This document shows, one piece after another, positions 1 through 6,855 of a stretch of DNA of 13,412 bases; within the stretch, counting starts at the first letter, position 1, and each line of letters opens with the position of its first letter. This stretch comes from Schlegelella_A sp035493195. Lineage in GTDB: Bacteria > Pseudomonadota > Gammaproteobacteria > Burkholderiales > Burkholderiaceae_C. Under the pieces are notes generated by a model that saw only the letters and a list, made by a program, of their open reading frames with translations, was not told where the DNA came from and did no database searches. A program made the position numbers and the translations under genes. The DNA lies in contig DATJIM010000087.1 in NCBI GenBank assembly GCA_035493195.1, positions 1 to 13,412 of the forward strand, read 5' to 3'.

Positions 1-2465
1 AACTTGCGCCGCGTCTTGTTCGAGACGAAGCCATCGAGCAGGTCGGACGCGCCGCTCGCGAGCAGCTTGGTCATCTGCTCGCGCGCCACCGGCTGCTGCA
101 GGATCACCTTGCCGCTCTTGAAGTCGCAGGTCGGATTCGGCCCGACCGAGTGCTCGCAGACGTAGTTGGCGCCGAACTCGTAGACGCTGCCGCCGGTCTT
201 CGGGCACTTCCCGAGCGGCTGCTGGTCGCTGAAGTCGACCGGCTCGCCCGACTCGGCCTCGCGCCTTGCCGCCTCGCCGAAGTCGAACTCGAGCTTCCAG
301 TTGCCGATCTCGTCATCGCGGACCAGACGGATCTCGGCGGTGAACGGCCAGCCCGCCTTCGATCGGAATCCTTCGAGCGGACCGATCCGCTTGTCGCGCA
401 GGAACGCCTCGACCTCGGCGAGCTCGAACGCGCGCCCGCCCGGGATCTTGCTGATCGAGAAGCCGCAGCCTTCGCGCTCCCCGGGAACGCCGATGCACGC
501 ATAGCGGCGGTAGTTCTCCTTGACGACGCCGCCGCAGTTCGGGCACGGCTCGCGAAGAGTCGCGTAGTCGCCGGGGATCGTGTCGCGGTCGTATTCCTTG
601 GCCTTCTTGACGATGCGTTCGGCCATCTGCGCGATCCGCTTCATGAAGGTGTGGCGTTCGAGGTGACCCTTTTCCATCTCGGCGAGCTCGTACTCCCACT
701 GACCTGTCAGCTCGGGCTTGGTCAGGTCCTCGACGCCGAGCCCGCGCAGCAGCGTCATCAGCTGGAACGCCTTCGCGCCGGGAACGAGCTCGCGCCCTTC
801 GCGGTGGATGTACTTCTCGTAGATGAGACCTTCGATGATCGCGGCGCGCGTCGCCGGCGTGCCGAGGCCCTTTTCCTGCATCGCCTCGCGCAGCTCGTCG
901 TCGTCGATGAGCTTGCCGGCGCCTTCCATCGCAGACAGCAGCGTCGCCTCGGTGAATCGCGCCGGCGGCCGCGTCTTCAGCGCCTTGACGTCGATGCTTT
1001 CCGTTCGCGCCAGCTCGTCGCGGGCAACTGCGACGAGGTTGGCGTCGTCCTCCTGCGCCTCGCGGCCGTACACCGCGAGCCAGCCCGGCTTCACCATCAC
1101 CTTGCCGTTGGTCTGGAAGCGGTGCTCCTTGCCGGCCGCGGCGACGGTCGAGATCCGCGTCGTCACCATGAATTCGGCGCTCGGAAAGAAGACGGCGAGA
1201 AAGCGCTTGGCGACCATGTCGTACAGCTTGGCCTCGATCTCAGAGAGGCTCTTCGGCGGCAACAGGGTCGGGATGATCGCGAAGTGGTCCGACACCTTGG
1301 CGTTGTCGAAGACCCGCTTGGCGGGCCGCACGTAGCCCTCCTTCAGCGCCGTCGACGCGTGGACCGCGAGCGGACGAAGCGGCCCGGGCATGCTCTCCTT
1401 GGCGATCATCTCGACCGTCTTCTTCGCGACCGCGAGGTAGTCCTCGGGCAATGCGCGGCTGTCGGTGCGCGGATACGTCAGGACCTTGTGGCGCTCGTAG
1501 AGCGCCTGCGCGATCGAGAGCGTCGTTCGCGCCGAGAAGCCGAAGCGCGAGTTCGCCTCGCGCTGCAACGTCGTCAGGTCGTAGAGCAGCGGCGACGCCT
1601 GCGTGCTCGGCTTCGCTTCCTCGGTGACGGCCGCCGGCTGGCCCTGCACCGCGGCGGCGATCTCGATCGCTGCGGCCTCGCTCCAGAGGCGGTCGGCGCG
1701 CTGCTCGGCGTCGTCGGGATTCTTCTTCCACGCCGGGTCGAACCACTTGCCCTCGTACTCGCCGGCCGTGACCGCGAACGTCGCGCGCAGCTCCCAGTAG
1801 TCGCGGGCGACGTGCTTTCGGATCTGTTCCTCGCGTTCGACCATGATCGACAGCGTCGGCGTCTGCACGCGGCCGACGGTCGTGAGGAAGAAGCCGCCGT
1901 CGCGCGAGTTGAACGCGGTCATCGCGCGGGTGCCGTTGATGCCGACCAGCCAGTCGGCCTCGGAGCGGCTGCGCGCCGCCTCGGCGAGGCCGTGCAGCTC
2001 CTTGTCGGAGCGCAGGTTGTCGAACCCCTCGCGGATCGCCTGCGGGGTCATGCTCTGCAGCCACAGCCGGCGCACCGGCAGCCGCGTCTTCGCGTGCTGC
2101 TGGATCAGGCGGAAGATGAGCTCGCCTTCGCGGCCGGCGTCGCAGGCGTTGATCAGGTCGCCGACGTCCTTGCGCTTGGCCAGCCTGACGATCGCGTTCA
2201 GGCGCGTCTTCGTCTTGTCGAGCGGAGCCAGCTCGAAGTGCGGCGGGATCACGGGCAGGTGCGCGAAGCTCCACTTGCCGCGCTTGACGTCGTACTCCTC
2301 GGGCGCCTTGATTTCGAGCAGGTGGCCGACCGACGAGGTGACGATGTAGTCCGCCGACTCGAAGTATTCGTCGTGTTTTTCGAACTTGCCGGCCGCCGGC
2401 GTCAGCGCCCGGACGATGTCCTGCGCCACCGAAGGCTTCTCGGCAATGATCAGTGATTTGCTCAT
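1..2465 (-). CDS. topB: DNA topoisomerase III (type IA), 3' end cut by window edge
   Basis: Type IA topoisomerase that cuts and passes single DNA strands, decatenating daughter chromosomes and resolving recombination intermediates in the cytoplasm. The frame reads from ATG at 2465 to the window edge, 821 codons without a stop. The start MSKSLIIAEKPSVAQDI is the Toprim opening. The acidic Toprim motif DAGREGE begins at D109. The catalytic tyrosine is Y331 in the TYPRTDS motif (E. coli Y328). A four-cysteine zinc-finger-like element follows (C641, C644, C657, C667). After it come two copies of the C-terminal repeat found in long TopB proteins, one with FELAEVEAFL and one with KCPKTGG...YVCEHS. 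E. coli TopB is about 650 residues, so this is the longer form with an extended DNA-binding tail; the true C-terminus lies left of base 1. The ribosome site is weak (GAAGCGA). The gene is divergent from the SET-domain gene across 91 bases. Confidence 0.96.
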   Translation of the reverse strand, partial: MSKSLIIAEKPSVAQDIVRALTPAAGKFEKHDEYFESADYIVTSSVGHLLEIKAPEEYDVKRGKWSFAHLPVIPPHFELAPLDKTKTRLNAIVRLAKRKDVGDLINACDAGREGELIFRLIQQHAKTRLPVRRLWLQSMTPQAIREGFDNLRSDKELHGLAEAARSRSEADWLVGINGTRAMTAFNSRDGGFFLTTVGRVQTPTLSIMVEREEQIRKHVARDYWELRATFAVTAGEYEGKWFDPAWKKNPDDAEQRADRLWSEAAAIEIAAAVQGQPAAVTEEAKPSTQASPLLYDLTTLQREANSRFGFSARTTLSIAQALYERHKVLTYPRTDSRALPEDYLAVAKKTVEMIAKESMPGPLRPLAVHASTALKEGYVRPAKRVFDNAKVSDHFAIIPTLLPPKSLSEIEAKLYDMVAKRFLAVFFPSAEFMVTTRISTVAAAGKEHRFQTNGKVMVKPGWLAVYGREAQEDDANLVAVARDELARTESIDVKALKTRPPARFTEATLLSAMEGAGKLIDDDELREAMQEKGLGTPATRAAIIEGLIYEKYIHREGRELVPGAKAFQLMTLLRGLGVEDLTKPELTGQWEYELAEMEKGHLERHTFMKRIAQMAERIVKKAKEYDRDTIPGDYATLREPCPNCGGVVKENYRRYACIGVPGEREGCGFSISKIPGGRAFELAEVEAFLRDKRIGPLEGFRSKAGWPFTAEIRLVRDDEIGNWKLEFDFGEAARREAESGEPVDFSDQQPLGKCPKTGGSVYEFGANYVCEHSVGPNPTCDFKSGKVILQQPVAREQMTKLLASGASDLLDGFVSNKTRRK

Positions 2466-2487
2466 TCGCTTCGTTCGTTCTCGCCAA

Positions 2488-2504
2488 GGACGACCGCATC
2501 GTCC
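2488..2504. promoter_or_regulatory. Inverted repeat next to candidate promoter (operator-like)
   Basis: A perfect inverted repeat GGACGA-N5-TCGTCC lies in the topB/SET divergent intergenic region and ends one base before the TACAAT hexamer. The position suits an operator for the SET-birA transcript, for topB, or for both. Six-base arms arise by chance fairly often in GC-rich DNA, so this is tentative. Confidence 0.3.
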
Positions 2505-2505
2505 C

Positions 2506-2511
2506 TACAAT
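2506..2511 (+). promoter_or_regulatory. Candidate -10 box (TACAAT) for the SET-birA operon
   Basis: TACAAT matches the sigma-70 -10 consensus in five of six positions and stands out as an AT-rich island in GC-rich sequence. It lies 46 bases before the first SET-gene ATG. No good TTGACA-like hexamer is visible 16-18 bases upstream, so either the promoter depends on an activator or the call is wrong. Confidence 0.45.
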
Positions 2512-2520
2512 CCGGGCCTT

Positions 2521-2545
2521 CGCGCACGCGTGCACGCGCGCGCAC
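2521..2545. repeat. 25-base alternating purine-pyrimidine tract
   Basis: Bases 2521-2545 alternate pyrimidine and purine without a break (CG, CA and TG steps) and contain the palindrome GCACGCGTGC at 2524-2533. Such tracts can adopt Z-form DNA under negative supercoiling. This one lies between the candidate promoter and the SET start codon. Confidence 0.6.
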
Positions 2546-2556
2546 CCACGAATTCA

Positions 2557-3075
2557 ATGTACCCAAAGAAGTCGATGTCCCGTCAAGCCCTCGCCAAGAA
2601 CCCGCCCTCGCCGCCCGCCGTCCACCGCGGCCGCCGCATCCAGGTGCGCCGCTCCAGCATTCACGGCAAGGGCGTCTTCGCCCTGGCGCCGATCGCCGCA
2701 GGCGAGACGATCGTCGAATACACCGGGCGCGTCATCACCTGGAAGCAGGCGCAGAAGCGCCACCCCCACATCCCGGACGAACCGAATCACACCTTCTTCT
2801 TCCACATCGACGACATGCACGTCATCGACGGCGGCGACGGCGGCAACGCAGCGAAGTGGATCAATCACGCGTGCAGCCCCAACTGCGAGGCCGACGAGAC
2901 CGACGACGGGCGCGTCTTCATCAAGGCGCTGCGCGACATCGAGCCCGGCGAAGAGCTCAACTACGACTACGGTCTGATCGTCGACGGCCGCCACACGCCC
3001 AAGCTGAAGCAGGAGTACGCGTGCCGCTGCGGGACGCCGGGATGCCGGGGAACGATGCTGGCGAAGAAGCGCTGA
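2557..3075 (+). CDS. SET-domain protein-lysine N-methyltransferase
   Basis: Small cytoplasmic SET-domain protein, expected to transfer a methyl group from S-adenosylmethionine to a protein lysine. The substrate is unknown. Read from ATG 2557 it has 172 residues. A basic N-terminal stretch (residues 4-32) precedes the SET opening G37-KGVFA. The cofactor-binding core N103-H-A-C-S-P-N109 is intact, and the ELNYDYG motif with the likely catalytic Y138 follows. A post-SET cysteine set C156, C158 and C163 could bind zinc together with C106. The domain is complete and close to minimal size. ATG 2575 (M7) is an alternative start: AAAGAAG lies before it, while 2557 has no clear ribosome site. The 3' end overlaps birA by 34 bases, which implies co-translation. 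Compact SET proteins of this kind are known in bacteria, but few have assigned targets. Confidence 0.9.
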   Translation: MYPKKSMSRQALAKNPPSPPAVHRGRRIQVRRSSIHGKGVFALAPIAAGETIVEYTGRVITWKQAQKRHPHIPDEPNHTFFFHIDDMHVIDGGDGGNAAKWINHACSPNCEADETDDGRVFIKALRDIEPGEELNYDYGLIVDGRHTPKLKQEYACRCGTPGCRGTMLAKKR

Positions 3076-3878
3076 TCCGGGGCGCGACGGTCGAGCGCGT
3101 CGCCCGGACCGCGTCGACCAACGACGACCTGCTCGCGCGCGTTCGCGCGGCGGCAGCTGCAGGCGCGATCGAGTTCGCGCCATGCCTGCTGGTCGCCGAC
3201 GTCCAGACCGCCGGGCGCGGCCGCAGCGGCCGCCGCTGGCATTCGGCTCCGGGTCGCTCGCTCTGCTTCTCGCTCGCGTGGCAGCCGCGCCGCGCCGACC
3301 TCGGCGGGCTCTCGCTCGCGGTCGGCGTCGCGATCGCCGATGCGCTCGATCCGCGCAACGGTCCCGAGCACGGCACGGGGCGAATCGGCATCAAGTGGCC
3401 GAACGACCTCTGGCTCGTCGATCGCGCCGGCAGCGCGCCGTCGCGCGGCGGCGGCCGCAAGCTCGCCGGCATCCTCGTCGAGACTTCGCCGCTCGGCGCC
3501 GGCCGCGTCGCGGTGATCGGAGTCGGCGTCAACATCGCATCGCACGCCGTCGAGGACGCTGCCTCCGGAGTCGCGAGCCTCGACGAGATCGATGGCACGG
3601 CCACCGCAGCGTCGACGCTCGCGCGCATCGTGCCCACGCTCGAGGCGGCGCTCGCGCGCTTCGACGTCGAGGGCTTCGCACCGTTCGCCGACCGCTTCGC
3701 GGCACGCGACGTCCTGCGCGGGCGCGGCGTCGTCGCTGCGAACGGCGAAGTCGCCGGCGTCGCCGCCGGGATCGGTGCCGACGGTGCGCTCCTCGTCGAC
3801 AACGGGGGGCGCATCGTCGCCGTCACGAGCGGCGAATGGCGGCTGCGCATCGCCGCCGAGGCAGAGCGCTCGTGCTGA
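3042..3878 (+). CDS. birA: Biotin--[acetyl-CoA-carboxylase] ligase, monofunctional (no repressor domain)
   Basis: Activates biotin to biotinyl-5'-AMP and attaches it to the lysine of biotin carboxyl carrier domains, mainly that of acetyl-CoA carboxylase. From ATG 3042 it has 278 residues. The biotinyl-AMP loop reads G58-RGRSGRRW66, the catalytic KWPND is at 118-122, and KLAGILVE is at 140-147. The small C-terminal SH3-like domain is recognisable (GRGVVAANGEVAG...GEWRLR). The roughly 60-residue N-terminal winged helix of E. coli BirA is absent, so it should not repress biotin genes. The loop between KWPND and KLAG is about a dozen residues longer than usual and is Gly/Ser/Arg rich. The start overlaps the SET gene by 34 bases with only a weak GGGA-type ribosome site. 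No other ATG fits ahead of the conserved region. The next gene starts within its last codons. Confidence 0.95.
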   Translation: MPGNDAGEEALIRGATVERVARTASTNDDLLARVRAAAAAGAIEFAPCLLVADVQTAGRGRSGRRWHSAPGRSLCFSLAWQPRRADLGGLSLAVGVAIADALDPRNGPEHGTGRIGIKWPNDLWLVDRAGSAPSRGGGRKLAGILVETSPLGAGRVAVIGVGVNIASHAVEDAASGVASLDEIDGTATAASTLARIVPTLEAALARFDVEGFAPFADRFAARDVLRGRGVVAANGEVAGVAAGIGADGALLVDNGGRIVAVTSGEWRLRIAAEAERSC

Positions 3879-4312
3879 GAGCGATCGTCGTGGCGCTCGT
3901 CGCGGCCAACGTCGTCTTCTTCGCGTACACCACCGGCGCCTTCGACGGCGTGTTCGGCCTGCGCTCGACCGGCGATCGCGAGCCCGAGCGCGTCGCCAAC
4001 CAAGTGCGGCCGCAGACGATCCGCCTGTTGCCGATGACGAAGGCTGCGAGCGGTCCTCGCGAGGAGCCGTCGTGCTGGGAGACGCCGACCTTCACCGCCA
4101 ACGAGGCGCCCGCCGTCGAGGCGGTCCTCGCCAGCGCGCTGCCTGCAGGGTCGTGGGCCGACACGCGCGTCGAGCGCACGATCGGTGCGCGCGTCGAGGT
4201 GACGCACACGTACCGCGTCGCCGCTGCCGACGGCGCGCTCGCGGCACGCCTGACGCTGCTCAGGCTCGATCCGAGCGGGCGCGGCTTCGGCCCCTGCGCA
4301 AAGCCACGCTGA
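3872..4312 (+). CDS. Membrane-anchored SPOR-like protein
   Basis: 146-residue protein with one N-terminal membrane helix (about residues 4-20, AIVVALVAANVVFFAYT), no cleavage site, and a periplasmic remainder. Its layout matches the short SPOR-domain proteins found beside birA in many betaproteobacteria: anchor, linker with a RPQTIRLLP-type segment, then a C68-W-E...F-T-A...A-x-x-L segment and a final strand ending at C142. SPOR domains bind denuded peptidoglycan at the division septum; that role is inferred here. The GTG start at 3872 overlaps the birA stop by seven bases, so the two are translationally coupled. ATG is not available near the membrane segment. The 3' end overlaps the converging protease gene by 53 bases. 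The type III pantothenate kinase gene (coaX) that often lies between birA and this gene is missing. The SPOR call by eye is moderate; the gene itself is likely. Confidence 0.72.
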   Translation: MLRAIVVALVAANVVFFAYTTGAFDGVFGLRSTGDREPERVANQVRPQTIRLLPMTKAASGPREEPSCWETPTFTANEAPAVEAVLASALPAGSWADTRVERTIGARVEVTHTYRVAAADGALAARLTLLRLDPSGRGFGPCAKPR

Positions 4313-6338
4313 CTGCGAGCGACTGCGCGCGCTCGCGCGGCGCAGTCGCTGCGAGCGCGGCGACCGCGCCGAGCAAAAGTGCGAGCCAGCCGGCGTCGAT
4401 CGCGCCGCCACCGCCGCCACCGCCACCTCCGGTCGGCGTCGACGCCGGCGGCGTCACGACTCCGGAGACGACCGCGACCGAGAGCGTCGTCGATCCGGCC
4501 GCGCCGAGGTCATCGGTGACGGTGAGCTGGATCACGAACGAGCCAGCCGCGGTCGGCGTGACGACGACGCTGGCGCCGTCGTTCGCGCCGGTGATCGTTG
4601 CGCCGGTCGTTCCGGCGTTGAGGATCGTCCACTGGTCCGATGCGACGGTGCGGCCGGGGCCGACGACCGACGTCGACGTCAGCACGACCGCCGCGTTCGC
4701 GGTCGGCGTGGTCGTCGTCAGCGAGATCCCGGCCTGGACGCCGGCAGCTGCGAGGACCGCGGCGTGCGCGTCGAGCATGCCCGCGCCACACGTCGAGGTC
4801 GTGCAGAAGCAGCCGCCGCTCGTCGGCGAGCGCGCCGGACACACGGGCGCATCGGCGACTCCGCCGGCAGCACCGACGGTCACGAACGGCCGCGCGGTCG
4901 CCTGCAGCTTGCTCTTGACCTGCGCCGGCGTCAGCGTCGGCTGCACCGAGAACATCAAAGCGATCGTTCCCGAGACGAGCGGCGCCGAGAAGCTGGTCCC
5001 GAGCGATTGGTCGAAGCTGTCGGTGTACGTCGCACCGGCGGCGCCGGCAATCGGCGCCGTCGTCCCCTTGTTGGTCGTCGTCAGGATCGGGTAGCTGCAC
5101 CCAGACAGACCCGAGCCCGCCTCGGGACAGTTGCCCGCCGGCGCAGCGATCGACACCTGCGCGCCGGCGTCGGAGTAGCCGACGAGATCGCCGGCGTGGC
5201 GCAGGCCGGCGACACCGATCGCGCCGGGGCAGTTGGCCGGAGTGCCGACCGAGGCGCTGCCGCCGTTGCCGGCCGCGACGACGACCGCTGCGCCTGCGGC
5301 ATTGACCTGGCCGATCGCATCGATGTAGCTCTGCGCGCACGCGCCGGTGCCGCCGAGGCTCATGTTGATGACGCGCGCCGGATTGGCGTTGTCCGGAACC
5401 CCTGGCACATGGATGCCTGCCGCCCACAGCATCCCTGCCTGGATGTCCGAGTCGAACCCGCCGCACTTGCCGAGCACGCGCACCGGCATCACCTTGACAC
5501 CGCCGTGCGAAACGCTCGCCATGCCGACGCCGTTGTTCGTGACCGCGCCGATCAGGCCGAGCGTCTGCGTGCCGTGCCACGAGCTGTTCGCGACTGCGCA
5601 GCCGAGCGCGTTCGAATCCGCTGCGGTGACGAAGTCTCCCGGGTCCGACGCATCGGCGTCGCGCGCGTCGCCGTCGTTGGCGCTCGTGAAGTCGCCCGGC
5701 GCGTCCTCGCTGATCATGTCGTAGCCGGCGAGCATGTTGCCGCCGTTCTTCGGCGGCAGGTCGGGATGGTCGAAGCGCACCCCGGTGTCGAGCACCGCGA
5801 CGACGACGCTCGTGCTGCCCTTGTCGATGTCCCAGGCCTGCTCGGCGTTGATCGACGACGGTGCCGCCTTGCCCCAGGTCGACGATGCCGCTCCGGCCGG
5901 CGGCGGCGGGCGCAGGTACCACTGGCCGACCGCGGGACCGCCGCTCGTCGCGGTGATCGGCGGCCCCGACGCGTAGAGCGGATCGTTCGGCACCTCGACG
6001 ATGCGCTTGCGCTCGTCGGGAACCGCGTACTCGACGTCGCTCTGGGCCGCGATCCGTGCCGCGAGCTGCTGCGACGTCAGGCCGCGGCCGATGACGACGT
6101 GCGATCGCTCGGTGATCGCGCGCCCGGAGTCGAGCGCGATGCCAATGCGATTGCCGAGCGCAGCGGCCTGCAGCGTCTGCTGGCCGGCGACCGAGAGCGC
6201 CTGCTTGCGCAGCAGCGTCGAGTCGGCCCGGTACTTGACGATGACGCGCGCGACGGTCGAGCTCTGCGCCGACGGAGCCTGCAGCGGGCCGACGAAGGTC
6301 GCGACGGCAGCGGCTGCACAGATCAGGAGTTTTCGCAT
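4260..6338 (-). CDS. Secreted subtilisin-like (S8) serine protease with Gly-rich C-terminal anchor
   Basis: Exported endopeptidase of 692 residues. The order is: signal peptide (1 to about 24), I9-like propeptide (31-112, opening RVIVKY and closing DVEYAVPDERKR), then the S8 catalytic domain with D184 (AVLDTGV), H255 (SSWHGTQ) and S451 (GTSFSAP). The oxyanion region reads AAGN. A four-cysteine segment lies near 497-518. A beta-sandwich, PKD-like domain follows (VTDDLGAAGSTTLSV near its end). Nine consecutive glycines (about 637-645) precede a hydrophobic helix (about 646-666) and a basic stretch RER. That ending resembles GlyGly-CTERM sorting tails, but a further Arg-rich tail of about 25 residues is unusual. 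The start has an AGGAAA ribosome site six bases upstream. A propeptide-like lipoprotein gene lies 35 bases upstream on the same strand. The function of the mature enzyme (surface or secreted proteolysis) is inferred. Confidence 0.93.
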   Translation of the reverse strand: MRKLLICAAAAVATFVGPLQAPSAQSSTVARVIVKYRADSTLLRKQALSVAGQQTLQAAALGNRIGIALDSGRAITERSHVVIGRGLTSQQLAARIAAQSDVEYAVPDERKRIVEVPNDPLYASGPPITATSGGPAVGQWYLRPPPPAGAASSTWGKAAPSSINAEQAWDIDKGSTSVVVAVLDTGVRFDHPDLPPKNGGNMLAGYDMISEDAPGDFTSANDGDARDADASDPGDFVTAADSNALGCAVANSSWHGTQTLGLIGAVTNNGVGMASVSHGGVKVMPVRVLGKCGGFDSDIQAGMLWAAGIHVPGVPDNANPARVINMSLGGTGACAQSYIDAIGQVNAAGAAVVVAAGNGGSASVGTPANCPGAIGVAGLRHAGDLVGYSDAGAQVSIAAPAGNCPEAGSGLSGCSYPILTTTNKGTTAPIAGAAGATYTDSFDQSLGTSFSAPLVSGTIALMFSVQPTLTPAQVKSKLQATARPFVTVGAAGGVADAPVCPARSPTSGGCFCTTSTCGAGMLDAHAAVLAAAGVQAGISLTTTTPTANAAVVLTSTSVVGPGRTVASDQWTILNAGTTGATITGANDGASVVVTPTAAGSFVIQLTVTDDLGAAGSTTLSVAVVSGVVTPPASTPTGGGGGGGGGAIDAGWLALLLGAVAALAATAPRERAQSLAVSVALRRGRSRARSDRA

Positions 6339-6373
6339 CGAAGATTTCCTGGGACGAAGACGGGAACCCGCGC

Positions 6374-6739
6374 TCACGACACCGACCGCGCCTTGCGGCC
6401 TTCGATCTCGACGGTCTGATAGACGTTGCTCGCCGCGCGCAGCCGCGCCACCGCTGCGTCGCACTCGGCAGTGCTCGCGCAGTGCAGCGCGAGCGAGTGC
6501 CACTGCGCGCTCGTCGCCGCCGCGTAGCTGACGCGCACGCCGGCGATGCGGCTCGCCTCGGCGCCGATCGCGGTCGCATCCTCGGAGCCGCGCATGAGCT
6601 TGACCATGATGCGCAGCGGCGGCGGTTCGCCCGCGACATCGCGCGGTGCCGTCGCGCTGCACGCGCTCGCCAATGCCGCGACCAGCGCGCAGCCGGCGGC
6701 GGCCGCGGCGACGCTGCGCGTGGCAGTCGGAACGGACAT
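6374..6739 (-). CDS. Small lipoprotein resembling a stand-alone S8 protease propeptide
   Basis: 121 residues. A signal segment (1-26) ends at C27, preceded by L-A-S-A, a slightly atypical lipobox. The rest (about 42-115) follows the layout of the propeptide in the adjacent protease: RIMVKL here against RVIVKY there, a middle strand pair, then a helix and closing strand (STAECDAAVARLRAASNVYQTVEIEGRK here against LTSQQLAARIAAQSDVEYAVPDERKR there). C87 and C93 could pair. No catalytic residues are visible. It lies 35 bases upstream of the protease, same strand, probably one transcript. The likely role is an inhibitor or folding helper for that protease, held at a membrane; this is inference from similarity and position. 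The ATG has no ribosome site, and a stop codon at 6782-6784 with no ATG, GTG or TTG in between rules out a longer form. Confidence 0.75.
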   Translation of the reverse strand: MSVPTATRSVAAAAAGCALVAALASACSATAPRDVAGEPPPLRIMVKLMRGSEDATAIGAEASRIAGVRVSYAAATSAQWHSLALHCASTAECDAAVARLRAASNVYQTVEIEGRKARSVS

Positions 6740-6746
6740 GCGAACG

Positions 6747-6752
6747 AGTTTA
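6747..6752 (-). promoter_or_regulatory. Candidate -10 box (TAAACT), possible leaderless start
   Basis: On the minus strand TAAACT lies eight bases before the lipoprotein ATG, so transcription would begin almost at the start codon. This agrees with the absence of a ribosome site. No convincing -35 hexamer is visible. Confidence 0.35.
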
Positions 6753-6781
6753 GGTGGCGGTGAACGAGGCGACGCCGGCGC

Positions 6782-6796
6782 TTACCAAGGTTTACC
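6782..6796 (-). promoter_or_regulatory. GGTAA direct repeat upstream of the lipoprotein-protease unit
   Basis: On the minus strand two GGTAA copies lie 10 bases apart, about 43-57 bases before the lipoprotein ATG. The 10-mer GCCGGGGTAA here (6792-6801) recurs exactly at 9152-9161 on the plus strand, ahead of another exported protein. Tandem half-sites one helical turn apart are typical of OmpR/PhoB-family regulators. The assignment is tentative. Confidence 0.35.
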
Positions 6797-6855
6797 CCGG
6801 CAGCGCGGCCGTGCGGCAAAAGTCACGGCAAGCAGCCTGCCCACACGACCGTTCG

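Noticed and set aside
150..2456. A 768-codon open frame on the plus strand opposite topB
   Set aside because: Antisense to a clearly conserved topoisomerase in a GC-rich genome, where few stop codons arise by chance. Its protein is Arg/Leu/Val rich with no domain, and no ribosome site was found.
2957..4426. A 489-codon minus-strand open frame opposite birA and the SPOR-like gene
   Set aside because: The plus strand carries birA with all its motifs. The minus product is Ser/Arg/Pro low-complexity.
4411..4433. Short GGN codon repeat as a phase-variable tract
   Set aside because: The nine glycine codons are of mixed type and not a uniform simple repeat, so slippage is not expected.
4764..6419. 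A 551-codon plus-strand open frame across the protease gene
   Set aside because: It is the mirror of the S8 catalytic domain and its product is low-complexity Arg/Ala/Asp. The minus frame has all catalytic motifs.
6803..6850. Possible terminator after the DUF4397 gene (GGCAGG-CTG-CTTGCC on the minus strand)
   Set aside because: The stem is short with a G-U pair, and no T-run follows directly; too weak to list.
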